From contig NZ_JAKKCM010000003.1 in assembly GCF_021728395.1 (NCBI RefSeq), positions 186,001 through 250,000 of the forward strand: 64,000 nucleotides of DNA, in the 5' to 3' direction. The notes under the pieces were generated by a model. The model searched no databases and had not been told where the DNA came from. It worked only from the letters and a program-made list of their open reading frames with translations. The position numbers and the translations under genes were made by a program. Positions 27,201 through 36,090 of this stretch are shown piece after piece; position 1 is the stretch's first letter; each line of letters opens with the position of its first letter. This stretch comes from Vibrio sp. J1-1 (lineage in GTDB: Bacteria > Pseudomonadota > Gammaproteobacteria > Enterobacterales > Vibrionaceae).

Positions 27201-27887
27201 GGGTACCGACAAACTTAACGGCGCACCTGTTAGATATTTACTGATGTCAGACAATAATGCAGCAGGTGAACCCCACAACTGACGAACTTCTCCAGCTAAA
27301 GTAAACGGCAACGGGTAGAAGTTTCGACGCCAGTAGTCAGCGACCACCTGAGCTTTAAGGTGACTTTCATCCGTCACGAACTCGTTATTAAATCGACTGC
27401 CAGATTCAAAAGCATTTTGCGTCAGCATACGTTGACAGAAACCGTGAATGGTGTAGACCGCAGCCTCATCCATTTGACGCTCTGCCTGCAGAAGTATTTC
27501 AGCGGCTTGCTTGTGATCATCGAACTCACTAAGCAAAGGCTGGATGACTGGATCAGAGCTCTGTCCGCGAGCAAAAGCGATACGCGCATCATGAATTCTC
27601 GCCCTGATACGGTCTCGCAATTCCGCGGTTGCCGCTTCAGTAAAGGTTACGACCAGAATCTGATCGACGGTAAGCGGGACGCGATGCTTTGTCTCAGCAT
27701 TACCGTGGCCAAGCAGAAGACGCAGGTATAAACCCGCAATGGTAAAGGTTTTGCCCGTACCTGCTGATGCCTCGATTAGCCTCGCACCATGCAAGGGAAA
27801 CGTCATCGGTTCTAGTGACGTTGGTCGTGGTTGCGCACAGGCTTCTAGCTTATGGTTAGGTAGTTCTGCACCTGACATTTGATCCAT
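24204..27887 (-). CDS. recB: exonuclease V subunit RecB
   Basis: RecB is the 3'-5' helicase and the only nuclease of RecBCD, and it loads RecA after Chi recognition. The 1227-residue product shows Walker A EASAGTGKTFTI (39-50), the UvrD-type motif VAMIDEFQDTDPLQYSIF (about 400), MIGDPKQAIYGFRGAD, and TIHKSKGLEYDLVFLPF (about 760). The nuclease domain near the C-terminus keeps YVLDWKSNHLG, with the catalytic Asp and Lys of the D-x-K motif (about 1117-1119). All essential residues are present. It overlaps recD by one base and is separated from recC by 310 bp. Confidence 0.96.
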   Translation of the reverse strand: MDQMSGAELPNHKLEACAQPRPTSLEPMTFPLHGARLIEASAGTGKTFTIAGLYLRLLLGHGNAETKHRVPLTVDQILVVTFTEAATAELRDRIRARIHDARIAFARGQSSDPVIQPLLSEFDDHKQAAEILLQAERQMDEAAVYTIHGFCQRMLTQNAFESGSRFNNEFVTDESHLKAQVVADYWRRNFYPLPFTLAGEVRQLWGSPAALLSDISKYLTGAPLSLSVPAMQGDLADLHSENLKKIDELKTLWRESQDDFLALISDSDINKRSYTKKSLPTWLEVVNAWAATETTGYDYPDKLEKFAQNILLEKTPKGNAPQHAVFAAIEAFLANPISLKAPLLAHAIEHCRVMLANAKNQKQWLSFDDLLTQLSASIDTDESELLAERIRTLYPVAMIDEFQDTDPLQYSIFSRIYLDNPECGLFMIGDPKQAIYGFRGADIFTYIKARNQVSAHYTLGTNWRSSADMVQAVNQVFTLPDSPFIYDSDIPFLPVNYSPNAEKRIWTMGGKKQPALTYWLQNADDKPLPKGEYLTRMAEATASQIQTILTQAQQGQACLVNGEKHKAVQAGDIAVLVRTGNEGRMIKQALADQGIASVYLSNRDSVFTSSVAQDLQRLLQAVLTPENDRALRASLASELFALDAASLDALNNDEIVWENAVNEFKEYRKLWVQRGVLPMLRAVISKRHIAERLLEEGASAQGENGERVLTDLMHIGELLQQASNELDSDHGLLRWLAQSISDAENGLGGSDDQIQRLESERNLVQIVTIHKSKGLEYDLVFLPFVFSYREASEAKYYDAANDRTVLDITDNDASMQQADKERLAEDLRLIYVALTRAVYACFIGASPLRNGRSTKEPTGVHRSAIGYLVQNGQEGGINELHQGLTKQQDNLEYVVVTEPPQQLDDMYVAPQEEVHDLTAKELQNPIDRNWRITSYSGLVKQGSHHAQHDATIEITGFDIDSSDEHDDADLVEPDRSIFTFPRGARPGTFLHSLFEEIEFTQPATTEENTHIILELMESEQLDEEWLPILQQLIDTVLATPLDGKSLLLNQKAPSQRLVEMEFLLPIEVLSAPALNRVIQRHDPLSAKAGDLGFQTVQGMLKGFIDLVFEHQGKYYVLDWKSNHLGDDVTNYHGEALKSAMADHRYDLQYQIYALALHRFLRSRLANYQYEQHFGGVYYLFLRGMDGQSDHGIFAAKPTLEFLQEMDRLIDGQTLETRSTQAGQMELL

Positions 27888-28197
27888 AACGCTGAATCTC
27901 TCCGGATTATCAACTGATAGAAGTGTGATCTATCGTAAAAAATTCTATTTATATATTTAACATGTTGGATAATTTAGAACTTTGTGGGATCTTTCTCACG
28001 GTTATCCATCCAGTGTACCGTTAGTATGCGCCTCACGAGATAAGCCAAGCCTTTCAGGCGGCAACACTCAAATGAATTAAGCAAAAGGATCATGGTCCCT
28101 CTGACCTTGTGGCCGTACAGCGAACGCCCTACACAAAATAATGATTTTCTGGCGGCCACCCTACTCTCCCTTTTAGATATCCAACTGTCTTTATTAA
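27888..28197. other. 310-bp recC-recB intergenic gap, no gene seen
   Basis: In E. coli the protease gene ptrA lies between recC and recB; here there is no remnant of it. I found no convincing ORF, hairpin with T-run or repeat. GGAGAG precedes the recB start by about 11 bases. TGTGATCTATCG near 27926-27937 has one CRP half-site only. Confidence 0.5.
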
Positions 28198-31100
28198 TTA
28201 CGCTTTTATGTCATCCGCATCTTGAACGGCTAAACGCGCGCCTTGTAACACCAAAGCCGACAACAAACGTACTTCTTTAGCCAAATCATCATTCCAAGCA
28301 GGCCAAATACGCGCAATATAAGCGTTGTTACCTTCACCTGTACTCATGTAACCATCATTGAATGTATCTGCCATTTTCTTCAAAGATTTCTCTTCGTCAT
28401 CCGCCCAATGCCCACGACTAAAGCCTGCTTCTACGCATGCGAGCGCGGTGTTCGGAAAGTAAGGTAGCGGCTTGGTCATACCTTCGAAGTACAACCGCAC
28501 CAGCTCAGTAAGTAATTGCTTGGCGTACTGCGCATCGGCGATTTCTGGGTAAATGAGATGTACCGCCCCCTCTTTACGATCGTAACCAATAAGATGGGTT
28601 TTCTTGGTGTGTCCCGATGCTGACATAGCGAGATGATCTATCCATGCCGAAAGGTAATCCTGTGCTCGAACTCTGCCGCTGCGGTAGCGAATCAAACCAG
28701 ATTGATGACACTGAGTAAGCCAGCCTGTCAGACGAACTTTTTTCTCTTCGCCCTCGTTTACTTTAAATGAGGAATCAAATAAAGAGTCGAAGGTCAGGTC
28801 GATTTCTAAATCGTCTTGAGGTGCGCCAGATAAAAACGCCAGTTTGTCTACCAACTCTTCAGCCTGAACTCGATTGGTCTCAAACTCTATGTCACCAAAT
28901 GCCCCCACTGGCAGCTTGCCTTGAGCACGTTGTTGACTCATAAAGTGCTTAAGCACATCAGTTTTTTGCTCTGGTTGTGTCAATGTCGTTTCGAGTAAGG
29001 TCTCTAATAGCTCATCACGCATTTGATAGCTTTCCAGACCACCGAGTACAAACGGTTCATCATCTTCCATAACTGGCAGAGGTGGCTCAAAGGTCACCTT
29101 TAATCGGCGGTTGAAAAAGTACTGAACGGGTAAACGCCAGAAACGTTGCAGCTCCACCAAATCAAGCTCAAGCGGGAATGTCGCCCCCAGCAGGTAATCA
29201 TCCAATGCTCGATTGAAATCACGGCGAACGTGGCCTTGAGACTGGCTACTTTGCGTTAATGCCGCCGGAATCCACTCTTTGGCGTAGCTGGAATGCATAC
29301 CTTGGAACGCACTTGGGCTAAACGGCACCATGGCATGAGCATTGACCAACGCTTTCAATAAATTGTCACCAGACTCATCGACAGGTAAATCTTCATCGCC
29401 GCCTAAGCAATAGTTTTGGTGACAGTATTCCATCAATTCAGAAACCAGCACTGAGGGTACGCGCTCAGTGTTGTCTTGAATCGAACGACCGACATAACTT
29501 ATATACAGGGTTTGCTGTGCAGACAGCATCGCTTCTAAGAACAGGTAGCGGTCATCATCTCGTCGTGAACGGTCACCAGGCTTAGTCCTGCCCGTCATCA
29601 GGTCAAAGCCTTCAGGCGGCATGGAGCGCGGGTACACGCCGTCATTCATCCCAAGCAGACATACGGCTCTAAATGGAATAGAACGCATCGGCATCAAGGT
29701 ACAGAAATTCACTTGCCCAGCAAGGAAGCGCTGACTAACACGAGTGCCAGACAGTTTATCTTGTAAATACTGGCTGATGATCGCAGGTGACAACGCCTCT
29801 TCGAATGCCGCATCGGCCAACTGTTCTTTGAGCTGACTGAGCGTATCGCGAATGGACTTGAGGGCCATTTCGCCTTCTAACTCGACCAAGAAGAAGTCAT
29901 CCAGCAACGATACCAGCCTCTCACGCCAGCCATCGATAGTCTGAACATGAGCAAGCTGACTGCGATATTCACTGATTTTTTGGATAAAGTGCGCCAATTT
30001 ACCAGCAAGTTCTGCGCCCATGCCTTGCACTTCATTGTAGGGAGATAAGCTGCCTTGCTCGGTTGCAAACAAGCCCGCTGAATCTGGCATCGCATAGCCT
30101 AGCAACATCCGCTGAATACCAAACTGCCAAGTGTTTTGACGCGTTTCCGGCAGTTCAAATTCTCGTCCGGTATTCGCATCCAATCCCCAACGAATACCCG
30201 ACTCTTCAACCCACTGTTTGGCTTGTAAGAAGTCGTCTTCACTGAGTTCAAAACGCTTTAATATCGCCGGAGTTTCCAGCAACTCGAGTAATTCTGAAGC
30301 CAAACAGCGCGTATTCGGCAAGTTCACCAATTGCATGAATGCCGCAAGAATCGGGCTCTCTTGATCGGCAGTCCGGTCTGAAATCGAATACGGAATAAAA
30401 CGCTCACCCGGCGCATTTCCAAATACTGCCTGAATCGCTGGGCTGTAGGCGTTGATGTCGGCGACCATGACAATAATGTCACGCGGCTTTAAGGTTGGGT
30501 CAGCATCGAACATAGCCAGAAGTTGATCATGCAATACTTCGACTTCACGCATTGGGCTATGGCACGCATGCAGGCTCAGCGATTTATCACCCAAGCTAAC
30601 GATCTGCTTGTGATGGCTATTTTCTATCTGTTGATCGTTTTGATGCTCTTCCAGATTCAGAATATCCGCTTGCAGTTGATGGAGCAGACTGTCGCGCTCA
30701 ACATCAACAAAAGCCTCAATCTCATGAGACTCAAGCTGAGAAAGCAGATACATGTTATCGCGCCCCAATTTGCCCATCGAAGCTAACAGACTGTTTCCTA
30801 CCACATCGGTGTGCAGTTCATCGATCACATTGTCTTCTAGCGACCCTTTCAATTGCTCCGTTTCACCGTGCATTTCGGAATGATCATCCTGCCACACAAC
30901 ATGTTGACGGTGTTTAGCTGCCAGGCGAGCCAGGTATTTGCGGTCACGAACTTCACCCCAGTAGTACCGACACGGGTTGGTGAACATCAAATGCACATCA
31001 ATATGTTCGCCAATCGCTTTTAGCGCGTCCATGTAACGTGGCGGTAAAGAGGAGATACCAAAAACAAACAAACGCTCCGGTAAATGGTCGAAGTTGCCGT

Positions 31101-31701
31101 TAAAGTTCTCTATTGTGTCGATAAAGTGTTCATAAAGGTTGGCACGATGATAAGGAGATTGCCCCAGCGAGACCGTGTGATCGTACAACGCTTGCCACAA
31201 AATCGGCTGCCACGGATGTTCATCTTCCAGCTCAGGTACACTTTGCCCTGCTTCCCAACTAGCGATCCATTCTGGTCGGTATACCAGATAACCATCAAAA
31301 ATATCGGCCACTTTCTCTGCCAGTTGGTACAGCTTGGAGCTGTCACTGTCATCTTTGAGGTATTGCGCTAACGGTGAAAACGCCTCTTGTTTTAAAAGTC
31401 CTGGCAACAAGTGCATGAGTTTCCATGTCATGGCTTCTTTGTTAAATGCACTGCGCTTTGGCACATCAGGTAAAACCTTGGTGAACATTTCCCAAATAAA
31501 CGTGGCTGGCAGCGGAAAATCGATGTTCGCGGCTACACCAAACTCTTTGGCCAGTTCCATTTTTAGCCACTGAGACATGCCCGGGCTTTGAACAAGAATT
31601 TGTTCTTTTTCGAACGGGTTTTCTAGCGGACTGAGTCGAATCAGTTCAACAAGAAGAGATTTAAGAACGTCGACTTGGTTGGAGTGATAAACAGTAAACA
31701 A
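28198..31701 (-). CDS. recC: exonuclease V subunit RecC
   Basis: RecC is the scaffold of RecBCD that splits the DNA strands and recognises Chi. The 1167-residue protein starts MFTVYHSNQVDVLKSLLVELI, the normal opening. It carries an inactivated helicase fold (QSPGMSQWLKMELAKEFGVAANIDFPLPATFIWEM near the N-terminus; VCLLGMNDGVYPR; DDDRYLFLEAMLSAQQTLYISYVG), typical of RecC. The length is close to E. coli RecC (1122). It is the first gene of the recCBD block; the spacing suggests recBD may have an additional promoter. The 311-bp gap upstream to mscS (31702-32012) holds no gene I can support. Confidence 0.96.
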   Translation of the reverse strand: MFTVYHSNQVDVLKSLLVELIRLSPLENPFEKEQILVQSPGMSQWLKMELAKEFGVAANIDFPLPATFIWEMFTKVLPDVPKRSAFNKEAMTWKLMHLLPGLLKQEAFSPLAQYLKDDSDSSKLYQLAEKVADIFDGYLVYRPEWIASWEAGQSVPELEDEHPWQPILWQALYDHTVSLGQSPYHRANLYEHFIDTIENFNGNFDHLPERLFVFGISSLPPRYMDALKAIGEHIDVHLMFTNPCRYYWGEVRDRKYLARLAAKHRQHVVWQDDHSEMHGETEQLKGSLEDNVIDELHTDVVGNSLLASMGKLGRDNMYLLSQLESHEIEAFVDVERDSLLHQLQADILNLEEHQNDQQIENSHHKQIVSLGDKSLSLHACHSPMREVEVLHDQLLAMFDADPTLKPRDIIVMVADINAYSPAIQAVFGNAPGERFIPYSISDRTADQESPILAAFMQLVNLPNTRCLASELLELLETPAILKRFELSEDDFLQAKQWVEESGIRWGLDANTGREFELPETRQNTWQFGIQRMLLGYAMPDSAGLFATEQGSLSPYNEVQGMGAELAGKLAHFIQKISEYRSQLAHVQTIDGWRERLVSLLDDFFLVELEGEMALKSIRDTLSQLKEQLADAAFEEALSPAIISQYLQDKLSGTRVSQRFLAGQVNFCTLMPMRSIPFRAVCLLGMNDGVYPRSMPPEGFDLMTGRTKPGDRSRRDDDRYLFLEAMLSAQQTLYISYVGRSIQDNTERVPSVLVSELMEYCHQNYCLGGDEDLPVDESGDNLLKALVNAHAMVPFSPSAFQGMHSSYAKEWIPAALTQSSQSQGHVRRDFNRALDDYLLGATFPLELDLVELQRFWRLPVQYFFNRRLKVTFEPPLPVMEDDEPFVLGGLESYQMRDELLETLLETTLTQPEQKTDVLKHFMSQQRAQGKLPVGAFGDIEFETNRVQAEELVDKLAFLSGAPQDDLEIDLTFDSLFDSSFKVNEGEEKKVRLTGWLTQCHQSGLIRYRSGRVRAQDYLSAWIDHLAMSASGHTKKTHLIGYDRKEGAVHLIYPEIADAQYAKQLLTELVRLYFEGMTKPLPYFPNTALACVEAGFSRGHWADDEEKSLKKMADTFNDGYMSTGEGNNAYIARIWPAWNDDLAKEVRLLSALVLQGARLAVQDADDIKA

Positions 31702-32012
31702 ATTGGGAACACCGAGTGCCGATTGAAACTGATAGCTAGCTTAGCACAGCCCTATTTAAACCCGCAGCGTTCTCGTGACTCTATATAACAAAAGGTTAGT
31801 TATCACTCAAAATGAGACTTCTCTTCAAGCAGGACTACATCCACGGCAGATGCAGCATTCAGTCTGGACGAATGGCGCAATTACAACAACAATTATTAAG
31901 TTATTAGTGGTTTGTTAGAAAATTTAAATAGACTCAAATATAACCTTACCAGACATTATGTGTATCTAACGGGAATCAGATAAACACTGGATAAGAAAGT
32001 AAGGAATTGACG

Positions 32013-33323
32013 ATGAATTACATTACTGACTACTACCACTCTTTTCTTGATTCCGTGTCCAGCGCAGAAACTTACAGCCAGATCGCTATTATCTTATGCA
32101 TTTATTTACTGGCTTTTATTATCGCTAATCGTGTTTATAAGTATGCTCCCATCCTGAGAAATCCCCCGTCGCCAGCAAGTCATTTTCCTATTCGCCACTT
32201 AATCTACCGTTGTGGGAAGCTGTTATTCCCTGTATTCGCAATATTACTATTACGGATTTCACTCGAATTCAGCCAGCTCTATATTGAGGATGGATGGATA
32301 ATAAAAATCGCGTTCGCCGTCGCTGTTTTGCTTCTGTTTAACTCTTTCATTAGCCTAGTTATCACCAACCCATTGGTTGGAAGAGCTTTTCGATGGATTG
32401 GTATGCCGATTATTATTTTTTACGGCATAGGCGTACTCGACGACATCATAAATGTGCTTGAATCGATGTCGATAGACCTCGGAAATATACATATATCAGC
32501 ATATGGCCTAGCCAGAACATTAATTTTTGGTTCATTACTTTTCTGGCTTGGACGCGTTTCCAACGCAACAGGCCAAACCATCATCCGTAAGCAACAATCT
32601 TTAGATTTTCGTACTCGTGAAATTGTCGCTAAAGTTTTTGAAGTTGCATTGTTCTTCACTGTCATCCTGCTGATCCTGCAACTTATGGGCATCAACCTGA
32701 CTACGTTAGCCGTGTTTGGCGGTGCGGTAGGCGTTGGGCTTGGTTTTGGCTTGCAGACCATCGCCTCCAATTTCATTTCCGGGATAATCATTATTTTCGA
32801 CCGCTCGATTTCAGTAGGCGATTATATAGAACTTGAAGATGGCCGGACCGGAATGGTTACCGAACTGAATATGCGCTCAACGACCTTAGAAACCTATGAC
32901 GGTAAAGATATAGTCGTTCCGAACGAAAAATTCATATCCAGCTCATTTACCAATTGGACTCACAAGAATATCAAACAGCGTTACCGCGTTGACTTCTCCG
33001 TCGCCTATAAAACAGATGTACGCAGTATGGTTGAGTTGATTAAAAACGCAGTCGCATCCCATCCACAGGTATTAAGTGGCCCTAAGGTCCCCTTTGAAGA
33101 GCGCCCGGACTGTGAAATCGATAGCTTTGGTGATTCTGGGATCAATATGTTTGTCGAATTCTGGATGGAGGGCATTGACGACGGTCGCAATCGGGTTGGA
33201 GGAGACTTGCTGCTGATCATTCTCGAAACACTGCAAGACAATGGTATTGAAATCCCATTCCCGCAACGAGATATCCGCGTGGTTTCTACGGACGATACAG
33301 ACGAGCTTCAGCGCAAGCGTTAA
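32013..33323 (+). CDS. MscS family mechanosensitive channel
   Basis: This is a predicted inner-membrane channel that opens under membrane tension to release solutes on hypo-osmotic shock. About five hydrophobic segments precede the MscS core: the pore helix stretch TLAVFGGAVGVGLGFGLQTIASNFISGIIIIFDR (about residues 230-263) has the glycine-alanine pattern of TM3, followed by the beta domain SVGDYIELEDGRTGMVTELNMRSTTLETYDG. At 436 residues it is larger than MscS (286), nearer to the YnaI/YbdG class. The start ATG at 32013 follows AAGGA by 7 bases; a TTG two codons earlier is less likely. It is monocistronic. Confidence 0.92.
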   Translation: MNYITDYYHSFLDSVSSAETYSQIAIILCIYLLAFIIANRVYKYAPILRNPPSPASHFPIRHLIYRCGKLLFPVFAILLLRISLEFSQLYIEDGWIIKIAFAVAVLLLFNSFISLVITNPLVGRAFRWIGMPIIIFYGIGVLDDIINVLESMSIDLGNIHISAYGLARTLIFGSLLFWLGRVSNATGQTIIRKQQSLDFRTREIVAKVFEVALFFTVILLILQLMGINLTTLAVFGGAVGVGLGFGLQTIASNFISGIIIIFDRSISVGDYIELEDGRTGMVTELNMRSTTLETYDGKDIVVPNEKFISSSFTNWTHKNIKQRYRVDFSVAYKTDVRSMVELIKNAVASHPQVLSGPKVPFEERPDCEIDSFGDSGINMFVEFWMEGIDDGRNRVGGDLLLIILETLQDNGIEIPFPQRDIRVVSTDDTDELQRKR

Positions 33324-33367
33324 ATACCGCGTTTCCATTTATCCTCTGGCGCTCAAGCGAAACACAA

Positions 33368-33397
33368 AAGCCTCTTGATGTTTTGTTCAAGAGGCTT
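33368..33397. terminator. terminator between mscS and the TDT gene
   Basis: AAGCCTCTTGA/TCAAGAGGCTT, an 11-bp stem with an 8-base loop. The minus strand continues TTTGTGTTT, so it mainly ends the TDT transporter message, and probably also that of mscS. Confidence 0.8.
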
Positions 33398-33425
33398 ACT
33401 ATCCAGACTTGGAGTAAGGGTTTGA

Positions 33426-34400
33426 TTAAGCGTTCTGTGCCGACAGAAAATGTGGCTTAATCAATAAATGGCTGATGTACTGCAATGTCACATACACAAC
33501 AACACAAGTTGCAACGATGAGCTCTAAGCCCGCCAAGCTTCTAACTTGTTGAACATAGTCCGCAGCTAAACTTTGTGCTTCCATCCAGTTTGCCATTTTG
33601 AACAACGCCGTGGCACCAATCACCATTGGAAAAGTAAACGCCGCATAACCTGGACTGAACGGCAATCTGAGTAGTTTAAAGAAAGCCAAGTAGATGATGG
33701 CCGTCATCAGTACCGCAATGCCAAACAGCATAGCAATGATTACCGGTGATGGTGTGGCGGCTACGGTTAAGTATCCTGCTAATGATAAGCTCGCAGGCGC
33801 AGCCAAGATCGCCATAGTAGGCTTCGCTGCATCTGGAATTTCATGGGTAAACATAAACCGGTAAATCATCATCGGAAGCATCACGGCGTACGCCACCATA
33901 CCGAACATCAATGTACCATGTGCGACGGGTGCCAATAATGGATTACCCGAAAAAGAGACATCCGCAACGATAATGCCTACCGGTGGTACAAACCAGCTCG
34001 GTACCATGTGGTGTAACTCAAACTCTTTTGCTCGGTGGTAAACAAAGCTAACCAAAAACACGATGTGTAGAACAACGGCGACTAGCCAAAGAGTGTCACC
34101 CGCGAGTGCGAATAACTGACCGAGCGAGTTAGAAACCACCATCGTTCCCATTGCAAAAGTCGGTACAACACTCCCCACGACTGGGTGAGCAAGATCCTGC
34201 CTCAACAGAGGATGATGTAGAATGAATTTAATCGCCAGAATGGTCAGTAGCACACTGGCAATACCTGCACTCATCCACTGTCCGTAGCCATGTAATTCAG
34301 CGAAGTTTTCCCAACTCCAACCCAAACTTGCAATACCAAGTGCTAACCCCGCCATCGGCGTTGGTGCTGAGCTTAGTTTTGCTTTTGTTTGCTGAATCAT
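33426..34400 (-). CDS. TDT/TehA-SLAC1 family transporter
   Basis: This is a ten-helix inner-membrane protein of the tellurite-resistance/dicarboxylate transporter (TDT) family, which includes TehA, Mae1 and plant SLAC1 anion channels. Family features are PMAGLALGIASLGWSWENF at the N-terminus and HHMVPSWFVPPVGIIVADVSFSG in the middle. The start at ATG 34398-34400 (MIQQTKAKLSS) has GAGG in front; the frame stays open 20 codons more but without an RBS. The length is 324 residues. It is divergent from a LysR-type regulator 109 bp away, which probably controls it. The substrate cannot be read from the sequence. Confidence 0.85.
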   Translation of the reverse strand: MIQQTKAKLSSAPTPMAGLALGIASLGWSWENFAELHGYGQWMSAGIASVLLTILAIKFILHHPLLRQDLAHPVVGSVVPTFAMGTMVVSNSLGQLFALAGDTLWLVAVVLHIVFLVSFVYHRAKEFELHHMVPSWFVPPVGIIVADVSFSGNPLLAPVAHGTLMFGMVAYAVMLPMMIYRFMFTHEIPDAAKPTMAILAAPASLSLAGYLTVAATPSPVIIAMLFGIAVLMTAIIYLAFFKLLRLPFSPGYAAFTFPMVIGATALFKMANWMEAQSLAADYVQQVRSLAGLELIVATCVVVYVTLQYISHLLIKPHFLSAQNA

Positions 34401-34464
34401 AACAACCTCTATCAGAGCCAGTCTCGAGGTCGCTAATAATACGCTTGCACTTCGTTCCAAACTA

Positions 34465-34478
34465 TCTAATTATTTAGA
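34465..34478. promoter_or_regulatory. dyad in the TDT/LysR divergent promoter
   Basis: TCTAA-TTAT-TTAGA, a short perfect dyad midway between the two divergent start codons, fits a LysR-type operator in position. The T-N-A style half-sites are suggestive only. Confidence 0.35.
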
Positions 34479-34509
34479 ACACACGTTCAGATTTACTAAA
34501 CATTGATCT

Positions 34510-35415
34510 ATGGCAAGTCATATCTCTCTCAAACAACTCAAGGTATTTACCACCATCACTCAGCACAAAACGCTGACCGCCGCCTCTGAGAGTCTCTATC
34601 TTTCTAAAGCTGCGGTCAGTATGGCGCTGTCTGAACTGGAAAAACAGATTGGGCATCACCTGTTCGATCGGGTTAATAACCGATTAATTCTCAATCAAGA
34701 AGGACAAAAACTGCTGCCTTTGGCGGATGAACTGTTAAACCGAGCCAAAGATATAGAGAGTATCTTTGAAGGCGACCATGCGCTATTCGGTCAGCTACGA
34801 ATCGGGGCGAGTGATACTATCGGAAATCAAGTCGCACCCTACCTTCTGAGCGCATTTCGCCAGCACACTAATCACCGCTCACAAAGCCTGTTTATTTCCA
34901 ACTCCGCGCAAATATGTGACAAGCTGACTGACTACGAGCTGGATATCGCCCTGATCGAAGGTAAAACGCTGCACCCTGAGCTTCATTCCTCACAATTTAG
35001 CGAAGATGAAATGTGCGTGATATGCTCGCCAGATTATCCCTTGACGCACGAAGGCCTGATGAATCTGGCAGAACTAGAAAACAGCGAATGGATATTGCGG
35101 GAGGCCGGGTCTGGCTCGCGTGAGTTCTTTCTGCGCGTCATAGCACCTCGTCTAGAGCAATGGCATGAGTCATTTCAGCTCAATACCACCGAATCACTGA
35201 TCAACTCGGTATCTGCGGGCTTGGGGCTTGGCTGTTTGTCACGTTTGTCGGCCGATCCCGCCATTCGTGAGGGCCGTGTAAAGGTTCTTGAAATGCCACT
35301 AGATATGAAACGCCGATTCTGGCTGTTAGTGCACAAGGAAAAATATCAAAGTCCACTGCTAAAAACCTTTATCGAGTTTTGCCAGAGTTGGCAGCCTCCT
35401 ATAAATAATAAATAG
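34510..35415 (+). CDS. LysR-type transcriptional regulator
   Basis: The 301-residue LTTR has an N-terminal winged helix-turn-helix (SLKQLKVFTTITQHKTLTAASESLYLSKAAVSMALSELEKQIGHHLFDR, about residues 6-55), followed by the effector-binding domain with the segment IGASDTIGNQVAPYLLSAF. The sequence resembles CysB/YeiE-like regulators in the effector region (WILREAGSGSREFF), but I cannot name it. It is divergent from the TDT transporter, the usual layout for an LTTR and its target. Nothing unusual was seen. Confidence 0.92.
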   Translation: MASHISLKQLKVFTTITQHKTLTAASESLYLSKAAVSMALSELEKQIGHHLFDRVNNRLILNQEGQKLLPLADELLNRAKDIESIFEGDHALFGQLRIGASDTIGNQVAPYLLSAFRQHTNHRSQSLFISNSAQICDKLTDYELDIALIEGKTLHPELHSSQFSEDEMCVICSPDYPLTHEGLMNLAELENSEWILREAGSGSREFFLRVIAPRLEQWHESFQLNTTESLINSVSAGLGLGCLSRLSADPAIREGRVKVLEMPLDMKRRFWLLVHKEKYQSPLLKTFIEFCQSWQPPINNK

Positions 35416-35496
35416 TTCAATAGCTGGTCAGTTAGCTCTACCAGCTTCGCATTCTTAGCTCACTAGGCTCTACTGCTCTAGACTTAGTTGGTCAAA

Positions 35497-35516
35497 AACT
35501 GTATAAAAAGCCAGTA
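35497..35516. promoter_or_regulatory. LexA (SOS) box of yebG
   Basis: AACTGTATAAAAAGCCAGTA: CTG-N10-CAG with the flanking A/T bases expected for a gammaproteobacterial SOS box. It is 28 bp upstream of the yebG start. E. coli yebG is a known LexA target. Confidence 0.85.
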
Positions 35517-35543
35517 TCAATTCACCAAATTAGGGGACTAACC

Positions 35544-35840
35544 ATGGCTGTAATAGTCAAGTACGTGGTAGAACGCAATGGAGAAGAGAAAATGACTTTT
35601 ACCTCTAAAGCGGAAGCTGACGCATATGACAAAATGTTGGATATGGCGGACGAGCTATTCTCGCTGCTAGGTAAGAGTGAACTTCTTGAAGACGAAGGTA
35701 AGCAGGAAGATCTTGCCATGTTCCTTGCTCAAAACAAAGAAGAAGTACTTTATGCTTTAGGTGCAAAACGTAAACCTGCGCCAAAGAAAGCAAAGAAGCT
35801 TGAGGCTGTCGAAGAAGACAAAAACGAAGACGCCGCATAA
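35544..35840 (+). CDS. yebG: SOS-induced protein YebG
   Basis: This small cytoplasmic protein is induced by DNA damage; its molecular role is not known. The 98-residue product begins MAVIVKYVVERNGEEKMTFTSKAEADAYDKMLDMAD, the YebG signature, followed by an acidic helix and a lysine/alanine-rich tail (KRKPAPKKAKKLEAVEEDKNEDAA), typical of a flexible, charged C-terminus. AGGGGA precedes the ATG. A LexA box lies upstream and a strong terminator downstream, so it is a single-gene SOS unit. Confidence 0.95.
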   Translation: MAVIVKYVVERNGEEKMTFTSKAEADAYDKMLDMADELFSLLGKSELLEDEGKQEDLAMFLAQNKEEVLYALGAKRKPAPKKAKKLEAVEEDKNEDAA

Positions 35841-35860
35841 GCTTGCCAAGCTTTTCAAAA

Positions 35861-35888
35861 AAACGCCGCATATTGCGGCGTTTTTTAT
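35861..35888 (+). terminator. terminator of yebG
   Basis: AAACGCCGCA/TGCGGCGTTT with a 3-base loop, then TTTTA. A strong rho-independent terminator 20 bp after the stop. Confidence 0.92.
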
Positions 35889-36090
35889 ATCTGAACTATA
35901 GGCATTCGCGAATTGCTGCATCACACACTTAACGATTTTGAATATACAACGTATCGAACTTCAGTTAGTTAGGTCGCATTTCTCATCAGACGGACATATC
36001 TCTTAAAAGACAAAAGGTATCCATCTACAGACTTTCTGTATTTCACCTCTTTAAACTCCCCAATAGTGTCTTTATGATGACTATCAACTG

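Noticed and set aside
27926-27937. CRP site before recB
   Set aside because: Only one half-site (TGTGA) is present; the other half is absent.
27974-28159. Short ORFs in the recC-recB gap
   Set aside because: No ribosome-binding site, no recognisable product, and overlapping alternatives on both strands.
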